This document shows, piece after piece, positions 13,101 to 21,400 of a stretch of DNA of 64,000 nucleotides. Made by a program: the position numbers and the translations under genes. The DNA lies in IMG/VR virus record IMGVR_UViG_3300034198_015644, positions 42,490-106,489 of that record; one strand, written 5' to 3'. The notes beneath the pieces are model-generated. The model was not told the DNA's origin, did not search any database, and saw only the letters and a list, made by a program, of their open reading frames with translations. Position 1 is the first letter of the stretch. The number at the start of each line of letters is the position of its first letter. Source of the stretch: a virus.

Positions 13101-16100
13101 ATAATGGTATTTTATATGGTACTACATCAAATGGTGGAAATATAGGTTCATATGGGACAATTTTTACTTGTAGTACATCAGGAAATTATGGAGTAATACA
13201 TAAATTTACAGGTGTAGATGGTGACGGACCACAAGAAGGTCTTTTTAAAGGTCAAAGTAATATTTTTTATGGGACTACTTATGGTGGTGGGATTCATAAT
13301 TTGGGTACAATTTATAGTTGTGATACTTTAGGTAATCATGGGGTAATTTACAATTTTAATGGTTCAGGTTCAACCGGATCTTTACCGTATAATGGATTAT
13401 ATGTGGCAGAAAATGATATTTTATACGGTTTCACTCAGTACGGCGGAATTTATTCGGCGGGAAATTTTTATAGATTTAATCCATATAATTTTCTATATGG
13501 AGATTGTCCTTATTCGGGTACTGTTAACATACCATGTTTTTATTTAGATGAATTAAATGTGGAAGTTCCATGTACAACAAACGATGGTCAAATATCAGTT
13601 CAGGCATTGGGAGGTAATCCTGATTACACATATACTTTGACATATACTAGTATAACAAATGATACATACAGTATAACACAATTTGGTACCACATTTCAAC
13701 CAATAACGTTTATCAATTTAAGTGCATTAACATGGGGATTAATTGTCACAGATTCTAGTGGACAAACGTTAAGTCAAATTTATGATTTTAATCCAATCGA
13801 TAACCCATCTATCACTACAGTTAATGGTGATACTATTTGTATTAGTTTAGATCAAGTGGGATTATCATTAACAGGTATTACATTAGATGGTAATATACTA
13901 TATAGTGGGAATATAGGTCTAACTAATTTTTGTTTTACTGCAGGTTGTGGTAACCATTTGGCCCAATTTTATACTACCAATGGATGTATGTACCCCATTC
14001 CCTTTTCTTTTGATTGCCCACCAAGTAATTTAGTCTTCACAAATTTAAGTCAGATAGATCCTTTTTGTTGTAACTCTTCTGCAAAAATTAATGTGGCAGT
14101 AACAGGCGGTACATTGCCATATACGTATACTATATATAATATACCAACTACCGCGACTTATACTAATACTACGGGTAATTTTACAAACATATACCCACCT
14201 ACAGGAACTTGGCAAGTAATTGCAACGGATGCAAATGGTAGCACGATAAGTAGTAATATTTTTACATTAAATTCAATATTTTTTGCTGATATTACATTTA
14301 TTAATAATATCGCAGTTATTAATTTTAGTGGATCTACTGGAATAGATGTACTAATAAATGGAGTTTCACAAACTTTAGGTTATATTGCAACTAAAGTAAG
14401 TGGGGGAACTTTAAGTTATCCAATACCTTGTGGAACTAATATTAATGTTGAAGTTATTGGTAGAATAGTTATAAATCCTATAACTAAAACTTATGAATAT
14501 TGTCCTATAAGTGCAAGTACATTTTATCCTTGTCCTTTATTTTGTAGTAATATAATTAGTCAACCAAGATGTCCAGGACAAAACGCTAATTCTGTTACAG
14601 TCTTAGTAACAGGCGGAACACCAAACTACAATATAACATTAACTAATGGTACGTTAATTTATACTGCTAACACATCACTAAATAGTTATATTTTTAACGA
14701 TAACCCACCTTTAGTCACTTTAATACAAGATGATTGGACAATAACTGTTATAGATTCTGATGGTACAGTTTGTATACAAGATATAACTATACAATCTAGT
14801 TTTGATGCAACAATAACAGGTACGTCAACGGGGGCATGTTTTACGGTAGTTGGGGGAAATCCACCATATACACTTTATATTGATGGCGTGATTTATACAC
14901 CATTAATAAATCAAATAAGTAATGATATTGTTTATTGCGTACCACTAAATTGCGGTAATCATCAATTAGAAATAAGAGAAACAGGAGTACCACCAGCGGC
15001 ATGTTCAATAGTTTTAGATTACTTTAGTTCCTGTCAATTGACTTGTAGTACAATAACTACAGATCCCGGTTGTAATGATAATTGTAGTGGATCAGTTACG
15101 ATAAGTGTAACTGGTGGAACACCACCATACAACTATAGTTTAATTAGAACCTCACCATCGTTTTATCAAACGACATATACGGGTCCACAAACTACTTGGA
15201 CTTTCTATGATCTATGCGAAGGGACTTATGATATTACAGTATCGGCGTTAACTAATGGTGCGTTTTGTACATCTAATTTGAATCTAGCATCAATATATGA
15301 TGTAGTAGTTAGTGGATATGCAGTTTCAACTAACTGTCTATATGGTGTAATGTGTATTGACATTACGGGAGGAACACCACCTTATGATGTATATATTGAT
15401 GGAATACTAAGAGCAACTGCAATTACTCAAACACATAGTTGTTATAGTGCAACTTGTGGTGTAAATCATACTTATCAGGTAATTGATTCTGCACCTCCTT
15501 GTAATATACCATTAAATCAGGCATTACTTAAAAATACAAGTTTTACAGGGACTAGTGATTGGATATTGACTAATGATTATACTGGTAGTACTATAATATC
15601 GGGAGGTAGTGCAATAGTATCTTCTACGACATATAATACTTTACAAGTATTTAGATTTTTACAAGATTATATTTTCCCGTTCCAAAAACCAATATCAATA
15701 AAATATAATGTCAGTGTTAGTACAGGGACAATTCAAAATTACAATTATTTACCACAATTTAGGATACAAAGTCCTTTTGGTAGTACTAATATGGGTGGAA
15801 TTGCACCTAATTCGACATATTCTACAACAAAACAGATAGTAAGTACGGTAGAACCTGTAATTTTCTCAGGTTTTGGTATTAATTTTTATCAATCGTTCCT
15901 ACCTAATAATAAAACTGAGGTAAAAGACATGCAATTGACATTATTGTCTTATACTGTAGATTGTAGATGTTCGGCTAGCGGAACTACATATGTACCTTGC
16001 AACCCACCATTAACATTAAATGTTGTTTCTTATACAGAACCAAATTGTTTCAGTGCTTGTAATGGAACTATCATCGTTTCTGCAACCGGAGGAGTACTCC

Positions 16101-16435
16101 CATATAGTTACTCAGCAACTAATGGAACGTCAATTTACATAAGCCCTAACGGGGTATTTAACGATCTTTGTGAAGATACTTGGGACTTGTCGGTTAGTGA
16201 TAGTTGTAATACAGTTGTTACAAACGCAGGATTCTTCTTACCAAACTCATTCCATGTAACAGTGGATACGTATCCTACAGAGTTTTGTGTGGGAATAACA
16301 GGAGGAACACCACCTTACCATGTTTTCATAGATAATGTAGAAATTGATACCATTAGTCAAAGTCCGGTTAATATTTGTTATAGCGCAAGTTGTGGGGTAA
16401 CCACAATTATACGTGTGGTGGATAGCTCTACTTAA
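4130..16435 (+). CDS. Giant adhesin-like tail fibre protein (TIM-barrel-like, SprB and GloVer repeats), 4101 aa
   Basis: Domain order from the sequence: residues 1-430, a TIM-barrel-like domain with E117-N-E-F-W-N and DRILIEADY (E260), carrying two small beta insertions; about 440-1360, SprB-type Ig-like repeats (PCNGxxxG..., GG-PY-Y, GTW.....D); about 1363-3120, four blocks of GloVer repeats (LYGMT..GG....GTIFS, a TIGR03803-like propeller unit) separated by CC-containing linkers; 3120-4101, more SprB-type repeats with TGGTPPY. It is cysteine-rich and has no signal peptide or T9SS sorting domain. Size and position in the tail operon point to a long fibre that contacts host surface glycans; the TIM-like domain may bind or cleave polysaccharide. 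The family names are recalled patterns; the fibre role is inference. A 66-bp exact internal repeat is present. Confidence 0.85.
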   Translation: MAFPILRDPEVIHLFVDKFPTLLSGPSSAITEFYSFCVKNGVNELSLYDTLSVLPSSTNSVSNFIYSAKTFNYVCEVGGTVNPYDPATLGLKYLNLITTYNNGQPNLSRKYDRITIENEFWNLETSINPLKNTAGFTISTIAGNTVASIAGGIPSSIFVVGNMVKVFGEYRQVLAIGATTITVDRGFTNTVTNQTFEIRDNKVSGAETYAIDFETYLLRLKNIRNVAVANNLKIDAYLSRRVTQVQFLKLIPFIDRILIEADYDQNNYLLYNDPTQLNKIRDVLIRCSQNRTGTVNINVGNNNMQGIGTDFTNELGVGTKIYVSGQVFTIQSIVSSTQATLLETNNSSTINNATFKTYTEFAPIFYINKTLRKTWLTTPVSTKSYADVFKMFTLSGYTVGGSVQSGSNPICYNLEDNPSITGATNLIGISIFDRTEAQSIDIKVAQSSSPRSSCTNPLARSIGANNTYAITFQGNDCTCDNATNGSVTANFSTIQPTPYNYTFTNGGRVIEITNLTTPPPYTFSGLGLGTWNISVRDGNNSVSTGSVTINESFQPTITGNYISAGQGGITVFYTGGYNNYYISRIDNPTNINNQWGPFISYHNAGSDPFFDSNITVNNTTKSYNSSSTPAYNFVPNQSYSFVIGDTDACIKIFTVTIPQASTGPSVNITQTTNPSCDAASNGSITMVAAGTGPYVFHVTYPNGNTSNINSVSTTQVLNNLSAGNYSVTVTDANNVTSTPAVTTTLTNTYNSNINATSTSPNQVCFQLVAGSTYTITSGGGTFQSFNQTVSGPNFTPCFNNLPGGQYNFNVLSSNGCSETIYLTVNSATLTLSLNQYENPSCTQVNDGIINVFATSNGNGQFSYSASNGSVIYSNNSGNFTNLSAGTWTLSVSQNGILGNNIVVQLNNSFYVNVTSTGETVCVSASGGSLGIYTVDINGTLHTYNTASTINCYTGLCSGNVVRVVDGDIINTSISGCVYTTTTPKDCAFNFNVTANTITCGDYGSIIARADGGVTPYIYTATGNGTYTNTTGNFNVLPSGIWTITVEDNIGNSGTTTVNLDSKLKFSADSSALSATCVTIIDGLAPYYILINQILYTASTQGTYCFDLECGYNGIDVYDSCTGTTCANYLFTAPGGIQSFFQNIFWTNCSGMTQSGILNSISPIIGNTFSTCAIFGTPVTTNSKIEISLIGFCPPGTNQDCVVDNSVIVYYDCPGPLSLEQTQDSVNPSCTDSSDGEIYFSGFGGDYPYVSYSAINGNTIYVNGTGTFSNLSAGTWTIYVEDSSNTITSTTVTLVSDFIVDFTITSFTENSVTICANIPIQYQTLEYELTFENQTAILNASNSFCNTFTGITGCSVVNVNLCSLRNYRRLTNIGGGGRSVIKGSDGLFYGVTQIGGLYNYGTIYRYNETTKVYTTLHSFNGTTDGNTPQDIIEVSNGKLYGICLVGGNSGYGTLFSCTTSGSYAVIHNFDGTNGGNPVSNLTLASNGVMYGMTQYDSTYGYGTIFSCSTIGNFGVVYSFQYVFSIPFDGYNPTGKLIEASNGLLYGVTPLGGSSDQGILFNYDYINNQYNNLFSFDYGSVAYPNEIVEGLDNNLYVIGDTFSNKSIYKLDLSGTPKGNVHNFSLSDGSNANKLIKGLNGNLWGSTLYGGLYNFGTIFSCDTLGNFEVLYNFKNSLPNDNFLLNTNSTIFYGTRQSNILYKINVSLPESCCFDTTTNLNDLLKPNIISLYGDYVNGVPSICTTIDISSSVNVWYTVTVNGEENIYDRSLEPNCFSALTEGLTDVSICEYVDSFNYLAIHYFDSTNNTFGTTPNGGLIEASDGNFYGMTFNGGSNDFGVIYSCDTIGNYGIIYNFGSVLFDGKYPLGSLIQGSNGTLYGMTSSDNILNLCGVIFSCTTTGNYGIIHRFDNTVTNGVTKGRTPEGSLCEVSDGFLYGVTRYGGFNNGGVIFKINPTTGQYFSIYEFGQAPNDPLEPIEGVIEVNNKLYGMSYFGGQHNFGTIYELDLNIGVPNTVFSFENVTGSGDIGFYPNGKLTLGSNGLLYGLTTGGGFYGVGAFFEFDPTYLTYRTIHSFSGTPIDGETATGTLFEDENGVFYGLTKEGGPIGRGTIFACDIYDNYKILKTLNNSNGRYPENTYFIKASDNNLYSTVSGGLPNNGGGIIKLTIETLTGCCYSATTNIPQCLDGVTIDTLWIDNMPYVNVLINSQNTTPPYEVTVGGITYPYYVGSLTGNCYPIIGCDPVIVNVCAPEITSQQLSGFTVEHKFSFSDAYDGKNPYGDLTLNYNGIFYGMTSQGGVNEPGYFPTGCGTIFSFDPITKIYQKVYDLDADNGDGFFPKGTLQCDLNYNLYGVNYYDAVSGYGTLFSCTTSGSYAVIHNFDDVNGSNPVTLPSREPLTGRFQRVGTTIKSATGDGVLYSFDNGTHVNDDFSSIGSFGRGTNSYFNDPSISYNKGINSNGPLLVDQELSLIYFGSTQAFVYGMTKEGGTNNNGVIFAYDFFVYGLYDIYNFTGGADGGKPTGGLIKYSYGLYNKVYGMTSEGGAGFGVIFEMDLSIFGSPVNTILHTFAGGTSDGSRPYGSLYEFNGRLYGMTYYGGTNNAGVIFSLDPRLPYPHDYTIIHSFNGSTGGSNPVGSLTMGPDGKLYGMTLYGGNGVGVGGKGIIFSIDFNLTQRAACCYQTTIDVNDPNDINLPLIEGTWFNSQPTISVSIDPNNYYVAPYTVTIDGVTYNYDTNSAKNYFPQLSCGTHTVVITPNAGNNTLDFSGLKSFSGPTIDPGSLFGNPIEPITNEFYALSYAGGALNFGTIFKIDLLGNVEILHNFSGSTYGDGNHPIQDLILSSNGKMYGTTSEGGIYNAGTIFSCDTLGNYGIVYNFSGGTNGGGPIQNLTEVSNGIFYGLVYQTGAFGMGIIFSCDTIGNYKLIHSFSGSPYDGMQPLESFYKHSNGILYGTTFNGGTYNAGTIFSCDTLGNYGIIHSFNNTVIPNNGCNPRCTLIEGDNGILYGTTSNGGNIGSYGTIFTCSTSGNYGVIHKFTGVDGDGPQEGLFKGQSNIFYGTTYGGGIHNLGTIYSCDTLGNHGVIYNFNGSGSTGSLPYNGLYVAENDILYGFTQYGGIYSAGNFYRFNPYNFLYGDCPYSGTVNIPCFYLDELNVEVPCTTNDGQISVQALGGNPDYTYTLTYTSITNDTYSITQFGTTFQPITFINLSALTWGLIVTDSSGQTLSQIYDFNPIDNPSITTVNGDTICISLDQVGLSLTGITLDGNILYSGNIGLTNFCFTAGCGNHLAQFYTTNGCMYPIPFSFDCPPSNLVFTNLSQIDPFCCNSSAKINVAVTGGTLPYTYTIYNIPTTATYTNTTGNFTNIYPPTGTWQVIATDANGSTISSNIFTLNSIFFADITFINNIAVINFSGSTGIDVLINGVSQTLGYIATKVSGGTLSYPIPCGTNINVEVIGRIVINPITKTYEYCPISASTFYPCPLFCSNIISQPRCPGQNANSVTVLVTGGTPNYNITLTNGTLIYTANTSLNSYIFNDNPPLVTLIQDDWTITVIDSDGTVCIQDITIQSSFDATITGTSTGACFTVVGGNPPYTLYIDGVIYTPLINQISNDIVYCVPLNCGNHQLEIRETGVPPAACSIVLDYFSSCQLTCSTITTDPGCNDNCSGSVTISVTGGTPPYNYSLIRTSPSFYQTTYTGPQTTWTFYDLCEGTYDITVSALTNGAFCTSNLNLASIYDVVVSGYAVSTNCLYGVMCIDITGGTPPYDVYIDGILRATAITQTHSCYSATCGVNHTYQVIDSAPPCNIPLNQALLKNTSFTGTSDWILTNDYTGSTIISGGSAIVSSTTYNTLQVFRFLQDYIFPFQKPISIKYNVSVSTGTIQNYNYLPQFRIQSPFGSTNMGGIAPNSTYSTTKQIVSTVEPVIFSGFGINFYQSFLPNNKTEVKDMQLTLLSYTVDCRCSASGTTYVPCNPPLTLNVVSYTEPNCFSACNGTIIVSATGGVLPYSYSATNGTSIYISPNGVFNDLCEDTWDLSVSDSCNTVVTNAGFFLPNSFHVTVDTYPTEFCVGITGGTPPYHVFIDNVEIDTISQSPVNICYSASCGVTTIIRVVDSST
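8470..8535 (+). repeat. 66-bp exact direct repeat, copy 1
   Basis: Starts TAGTGGTTATGGTACGTTGT and is identical over 66 bases to 11191-11256, 2.7 kb downstream in the same gene and the same reading frame. It encodes a GloVer unit containing LFSCTTSGSYAVIHNF. Confidence 0.93.
11191..11256 (+). repeat. 66-bp exact direct repeat, copy 2
   Basis: Identical to 8470-8535. Lack of any synonymous difference over 22 codons, in a gene where other GloVer units have diverged, indicates recent duplication or gene conversion between blocks. Confidence 0.93.
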
Positions 16436-16475
16436 AAAAGTAAAATATAAAAGATTAAAACTATGTACGTTTTTT

Positions 16476-16511
16476 ATAAAATCCTTAATTTTAAATAATT
16501 AAGGATTTTAT
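16476..16511 (+). terminator. Rho-independent-type terminator after the 4101 aa gene
   Basis: A 15-bp perfect inverted repeat (ATAAAATCCTTAATT, loop TTAAAT, AATTAAGGATTTTAT) lies 40 bases after the stop codon and is followed by CCTTTTATTTTTATT. It separates the two giant-fibre transcription units and implies a new promoter before the 626 aa gene. The stem is AT-rich, so its strength is uncertain. Confidence 0.7.
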
Positions 16512-16547
16512 CCTTTTATTTTTATTAAAAAACTTATAAAAAATCAG

Positions 16548-16570
16548 AAAACAAAATAATTATTTTAAAA
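16548..16570 (+). promoter_or_regulatory. Shared 23-base palindrome-containing upstream element, copy 2
   Basis: Identical to 4099-4121, with the 14-bp palindrome at 16553-16566. It lies between the terminator hairpin and the ATG at 16578, where a promoter for the second fibre unit would be needed. Confidence 0.5.
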
Positions 16571-16577
16571 ACAAAAG

Positions 16578-18458
16578 ATGCCTATTCCAGCACCATATAA
16601 TCCTAAAAATTTACATTTATGGGTTGATAATGTTACTAGTTTGTTAACTAACAGTACCAATTTTTTCCAATTAATTGATAATAACTGTATTAACACATTC
16701 ACTATGTATCAAATACCTACGATAACTTCGCAGGTACAATCTTTGGGAAATTTTATATGTGAGGCAAAAACAAATCATGGAGTCTGTAGTGTGGCAGGAA
16801 TTATAAACCCATACGATTGGACTCCTCCTCCGGCCGGTACAAGAAACGTTCAATCTATTGTCAATTACAATAATAACCCAATTACACAGGCAAATTCATG
16901 TCGTAGAATTGATTATCTCACAATTGAGAGTGAGTTTTGGAATATAGACGATCCCGCAATAAATCCTGTAGTTTCTAATGGTTGTACCATAAATATAGCT
17001 GCTAACTCATCAACAGGTACAGTTTCAGGTTGTTTAGGAGGAGTAACCGCAGGTATGATAATAAAAGTTTCTGTTGGGGCGACTTTTGTTTATAGACAAA
17101 TAATTGGTATTAGTGGTAATATTGTAACATTTGATAGAGTTTTTGATCCAATTAACGCGTACTTAGCTGCACCATTTACAGTAATTAACAACCAAACCTT
17201 CTATGGAATTGATTTTGAAACACTATTATATAGGATAAAATATAATATACGACCTATGGCAATTGCAAATAACTTATTGCCATTAGAAATATATGTTTCA
17301 AGAGCTTTAACCAGCGATCAATTTGAAAGACTAATACCACACGTTGATAGATTATTAATTGAGGTAGATTATAATCAATTAAGTTATCCTAGATACAACG
17401 ATAACGATGTAACTAATCCCTCATGGTCAACTAACACTATTAAAAACGCTCTAAGTCTTTGTAGCGTCATTAGAACGGGTACAATTTCAATTGCACAAAA
17501 TAGTAATATTGTAACAGGTAGTGGAACTTTATTTACAAGAGATTTGGGTGAACAATCACAAATAATTGTAAATGGAAACCAAATTTATACAATTGCCACA
17601 ATAATTTCAGATACTCAGGCAACAATTGTTGGTACTTCCCCAATCAATATAACTGCAGGTAGCACATACGCATCTTATTTTGATTACATGCCAATTTTTT
17701 ATACATTACCAGCTGGGGCATTTGGTACTCCTCTTAGGAGACAATGGATGTTAAACCCTTCACCAAAAAGTTATGCGGATGTATATAGATTCCATTCTCA
17801 AAACGCCTATACTGCAGGTGGATCAATACAGGTAGGAAATACCCCTATTGCATTTAACAACGAAACAGATCCATATATTGTTGATTCAGTTTCATTAGTT
17901 GGTTTATCGTTATTTGTTTGGTCTTCTGTTAGTAATTTATCTCCTGTTGCACCACCAGATTATCCTTGTCCACCTTGTAGTGGAGAAACCATAATAGGGT
18001 GCGAGGTTACCGCAATCACAACCTCAAATTGTTTAATCGCAACATATACTAATCCAGCTTGTGATGGTGTTTGTGATGGCACTATAAGTGCGTCTACAAC
18101 ATATGGAATTGCGCCATTTACTTATTATATAACAGGAATAACTAATTCAATAACTTATGTAAGTAGTACAGGTTTTTTCAGCGGATTATGTGAAGACACT
18201 TATATTTTATGTGTTACAGATTCTGCATCAAATACCGAATGTTATTATCAAAATATAGAATTAGTAAATACATTTTATGCATCTATAAATTCATTTTTAA
18301 ATGGTTTTTGTGTTACAATAAGTGGAGGTACAGGAATTTATTATGTATACAAGGATAATCAAGTTTTGCCTTGGGATTATAATAATACTACAAATTGTTA
18401 TAGTGCGGATTGTTCCACACTTTCAGTAATAACAGTAAGAGATACTAGCACATTATAA
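16578..18458 (+). CDS. Paralogue of the N-terminal part of the giant fibre (TIM-barrel-like domain plus one SprB repeat), 626 aa
   Basis: Residues 1-480 align in order with the N-terminus of the 4101 aa protein: a WVDN/FVDK start, a conserved CEAK-type segment, E117-S-E-F-W-N at the same residue number, Y-GIDFETLLYR, YVSRALTSDQFERLIPHVDRLLIEVDY (E262), and PKSYADVYRFHSQNAYTAGGS. Residues about 490-626 are one or two SprB-type repeats. The gene stops one base before the ATG of the 4829 aa gene, so translation is probably coupled. Together the two would reproduce the order TIM-SprB-GloVer of the 4101 aa protein. A tail attachment role is inferred. Confidence 0.85.
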   Translation: MPIPAPYNPKNLHLWVDNVTSLLTNSTNFFQLIDNNCINTFTMYQIPTITSQVQSLGNFICEAKTNHGVCSVAGIINPYDWTPPPAGTRNVQSIVNYNNNPITQANSCRRIDYLTIESEFWNIDDPAINPVVSNGCTINIAANSSTGTVSGCLGGVTAGMIIKVSVGATFVYRQIIGISGNIVTFDRVFDPINAYLAAPFTVINNQTFYGIDFETLLYRIKYNIRPMAIANNLLPLEIYVSRALTSDQFERLIPHVDRLLIEVDYNQLSYPRYNDNDVTNPSWSTNTIKNALSLCSVIRTGTISIAQNSNIVTGSGTLFTRDLGEQSQIIVNGNQIYTIATIISDTQATIVGTSPINITAGSTYASYFDYMPIFYTLPAGAFGTPLRRQWMLNPSPKSYADVYRFHSQNAYTAGGSIQVGNTPIAFNNETDPYIVDSVSLVGLSLFVWSSVSNLSPVAPPDYPCPPCSGETIIGCEVTAITTSNCLIATYTNPACDGVCDGTISASTTYGIAPFTYYITGITNSITYVSSTGFFSGLCEDTYILCVTDSASNTECYYQNIELVNTFYASINSFLNGFCVTISGGTGIYYVYKDNQVLPWDYNNTTNCYSADCSTLSVITVRDTSTL

Positions 18459-18459
18459 A

Positions 18460-21400
18460 ATGCCATATATTTTTAACGACAAATATTATAAAATAATACA
18501 TAAAATAGGACTTAATAATCTTAGTCAACAATCAAATAGTTCATTAATTATACCTAACTCCTTTCTAAATAATTTATTTTATGCAACAACGGAGGAAACG
18601 AGCTTAGTAGGTTCCAATTTTCGAGGTACTATATATAGAGCTGATGCGGATGGTAACGTTTTTGATGTTTTGTATCTTTTTTCGGGATTAACTCAACCAC
18701 TCACACTATTTAAAGACGGTGATGGAGATCGACCAATCGGATCATTAATCGAAGCACCAAATGGGTTGTTGTATGGAACAACTGATGGTGGCGGGGTTTG
18801 GACTAATAGTAGTCAAACTCCTATTTATGGAAATGGTATATTATTTAGCTATGACCCTTTGGGTAATACATACAATATTTTATATAGATTTTCGGGTATA
18901 ACAAATTTTGATCCGATACCTTCTTTAACGGATGGTGGTAGGCCACAAGCAAATTTAAAAGTAATTTCAGGTACAACAATATTTGGTACAACTTGTGCCG
19001 GAGGTTATAACCCTATAGGTGGGGGAACTGAATTAGGGTCTATTTGGAAATTTGATACGTCAACTAATACATATTCAATTTTACACCATATTACTGCATC
19101 TACGGAAGGAAGAAAAGTAACTGAACTTATTTTGGCTAATGATGATAATTTATATTTTACAACCAAATTTGATGGTGCGGGTTTTCCATGGCCTGCTGGA
19201 GGATCATTAGTTAAATTAGATCTAAATGGGAATAGTACAGTAATACATCAGTTTACCAATACTCCTGATGGGGCAGATCCTTCCGCATCATTATTACAGG
19301 CATCAAATAATTTAATTTATGGTACAACTACTCAAGGAGGAACAGGAGGATATGGGACAATATATACGTGTGATACTTCAGGTAATTACGGAATCATATA
19401 TAATTTTTTAGGTGGAATTAATGGACAAAATCCATCAGGATCTTTATATGAATATAGCCCTGGATTATTTTATGGTATGGCATATGGTGGGGGTAATTTT
19501 AATTTAGGTGTTATTTATAGTTCAGATACTTTTGGAAATGTAGGAGTAATTCACCATTTTGGATCTTTTTATCTAGATGGAGAATCTAATTATCGACAAA
19601 TTACTAATCTTAGTACAGGAGTTAATGGATCTCTTTTTGGTGTTACAAACGGTGGAGGAATAGGAAGCGGGACAATTTATACTTGGATTGATACTTGTAG
19701 TTTTATTTATTCCAGAAGCGGAACAACATTAAATTATTTCGATCCAAATCATATTGAATATTCGTATTATTTTGAAACTATAAGTCCATCAAATATAAGA
19801 GTAGCATTTGCATGTAGAAATAATAATCTTTTTTGGAGAAAAATTACCACATCATTTAATGTTATAGATGAATTTACGTTAGGAAATTTTTTAGACGAAG
19901 CGCCCGTCATAAATAGAAATATATTTTTACCTCCAGCAGCATTTAAAGGAATGGCATATGCCGGACCAAATCAACTCTTTGTAAACAATAGAACTTCACA
20001 AAGAGTTGAATTATATGATATAACAAATACAAGTGCAACATTAATAACTCCAGTATTTTCACTACCTATAACACATCAGTTTAGTATAGGAAATTATACA
20101 GATTCTTTGTATGTAAATAACACTCAAACAGTATTTTATATTAATTTTAATAATACATTTACATCGTTTGATTCTAGTGGACAAATTTTAAATGACGGGG
20201 CACCACCTTTAGGTAATGTAGTTAGTATGTATGTACATAATGGTGATATATACACTACTACTGACAATAATTTAATTTATCTTACCGAACCTTCCGCACC
20301 AAGTGGATGGACTTTTACCTTGATAGGTAATACACCATATAACGAACCAATGTATGCAATCGCACAAGATAATATTTCTGAATGTCTATTATCAATCCCA
20401 ACGGTAGATTATTCTTGTGTAACTTTATTTGTACGTTATGCGGATGATTTTTATATTTATGAACTTGACCCCAATAATCCCGATATTTTAAATTATAGAT
20501 TTAAGCCTTTTTATGCGACAACTCAATTAGCGACAAACGGAATTTATCTTTGGGCACATAGAAGTACAGTTCCTTCATCATTTATTGATGTGTATGATTT
20601 GGCCGCATCGTATGCTACTCTTAATGGGGTATTAGTACCAAGTATGCAAATTACTGTTCCAATTAACACTAGACTTGGTGGAATTTTTTATATATCACCT
20701 AACCAATTATATGTAGTTAATGAAACTTTAAATACGGTAGAATTGTGGGACATATCAACACCACCTACACCTATAATAACAACAGTATTTAATATACCCG
20801 CACCATATTCGCCAGTAATACTTAACTCTTCCTATAATTCTTTATATGTTGATTTAAATAATAATATATTTTATTTGACAACTTTTACTGATTTTGTTTC
20901 ATTTAGTGTAACACCTGGCAACCCTAATCCAACTGTTTTAAATACCTCATCAAGTACAATTCTCCCAAATGGGCATCAAATAATTAACATGTATTTGGAT
21001 AATGGACAAATATATGTTACAACTCAACAAGGGTATATATATTTGGCACAACCGGCGGTGGGAGGAGGATGGACTTTTATACAACAAACATTTATACCTA
21101 GACCAACAAGATTTGGTGTGACACAAACTTATGCAGAAGATTGTGTAGGTACTGTTCCACCCACACCTTTAACAGGTTGTGTTATCACAGGATTAACAGT
21201 AACAGGTTGTTCTGATTTTGTTATAGTAAGTGGGGATAGTCAAGACATAACATGTTTACATGATGGTAGTGTATCAATTCAAATATCAGGAGGATGCCCA
21301 AATTATACATATACATTATACCACCCAAATATAAGTACACAAGTAAATCAAGTAGTAACACCTAACAAAAATTGGACTTTTACAGGATTAACTGATCCGG

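Larger units (their letters stand above)
8220..13490 (+). repeat. Four blocks of GloVer-type (TIGR03803-like) coding repeats
   Basis: Within the 4101 aa protein, blocks at about 8220-9240, 9500-10620, 10900-12130 and 12400-13490 each contain roughly six to eight units of about 45-50 residues. The unit pattern is DGxxPxGxL....NG.LYGMT..GG..N.GTIFSCDT.GNYGIIHNF. Units are most alike in the fourth block, where the codons for SCDTLGNYGI are nearly the same at about 12690, 13004 and 13317, which points to recent unit duplication. Confidence 0.85.

Noticed and set aside
13359-13547. 62-codon + strand frame within the 4101 aa gene
   Set aside because: It is out of frame with clear GloVer repeats and has no homology-like pattern of its own.
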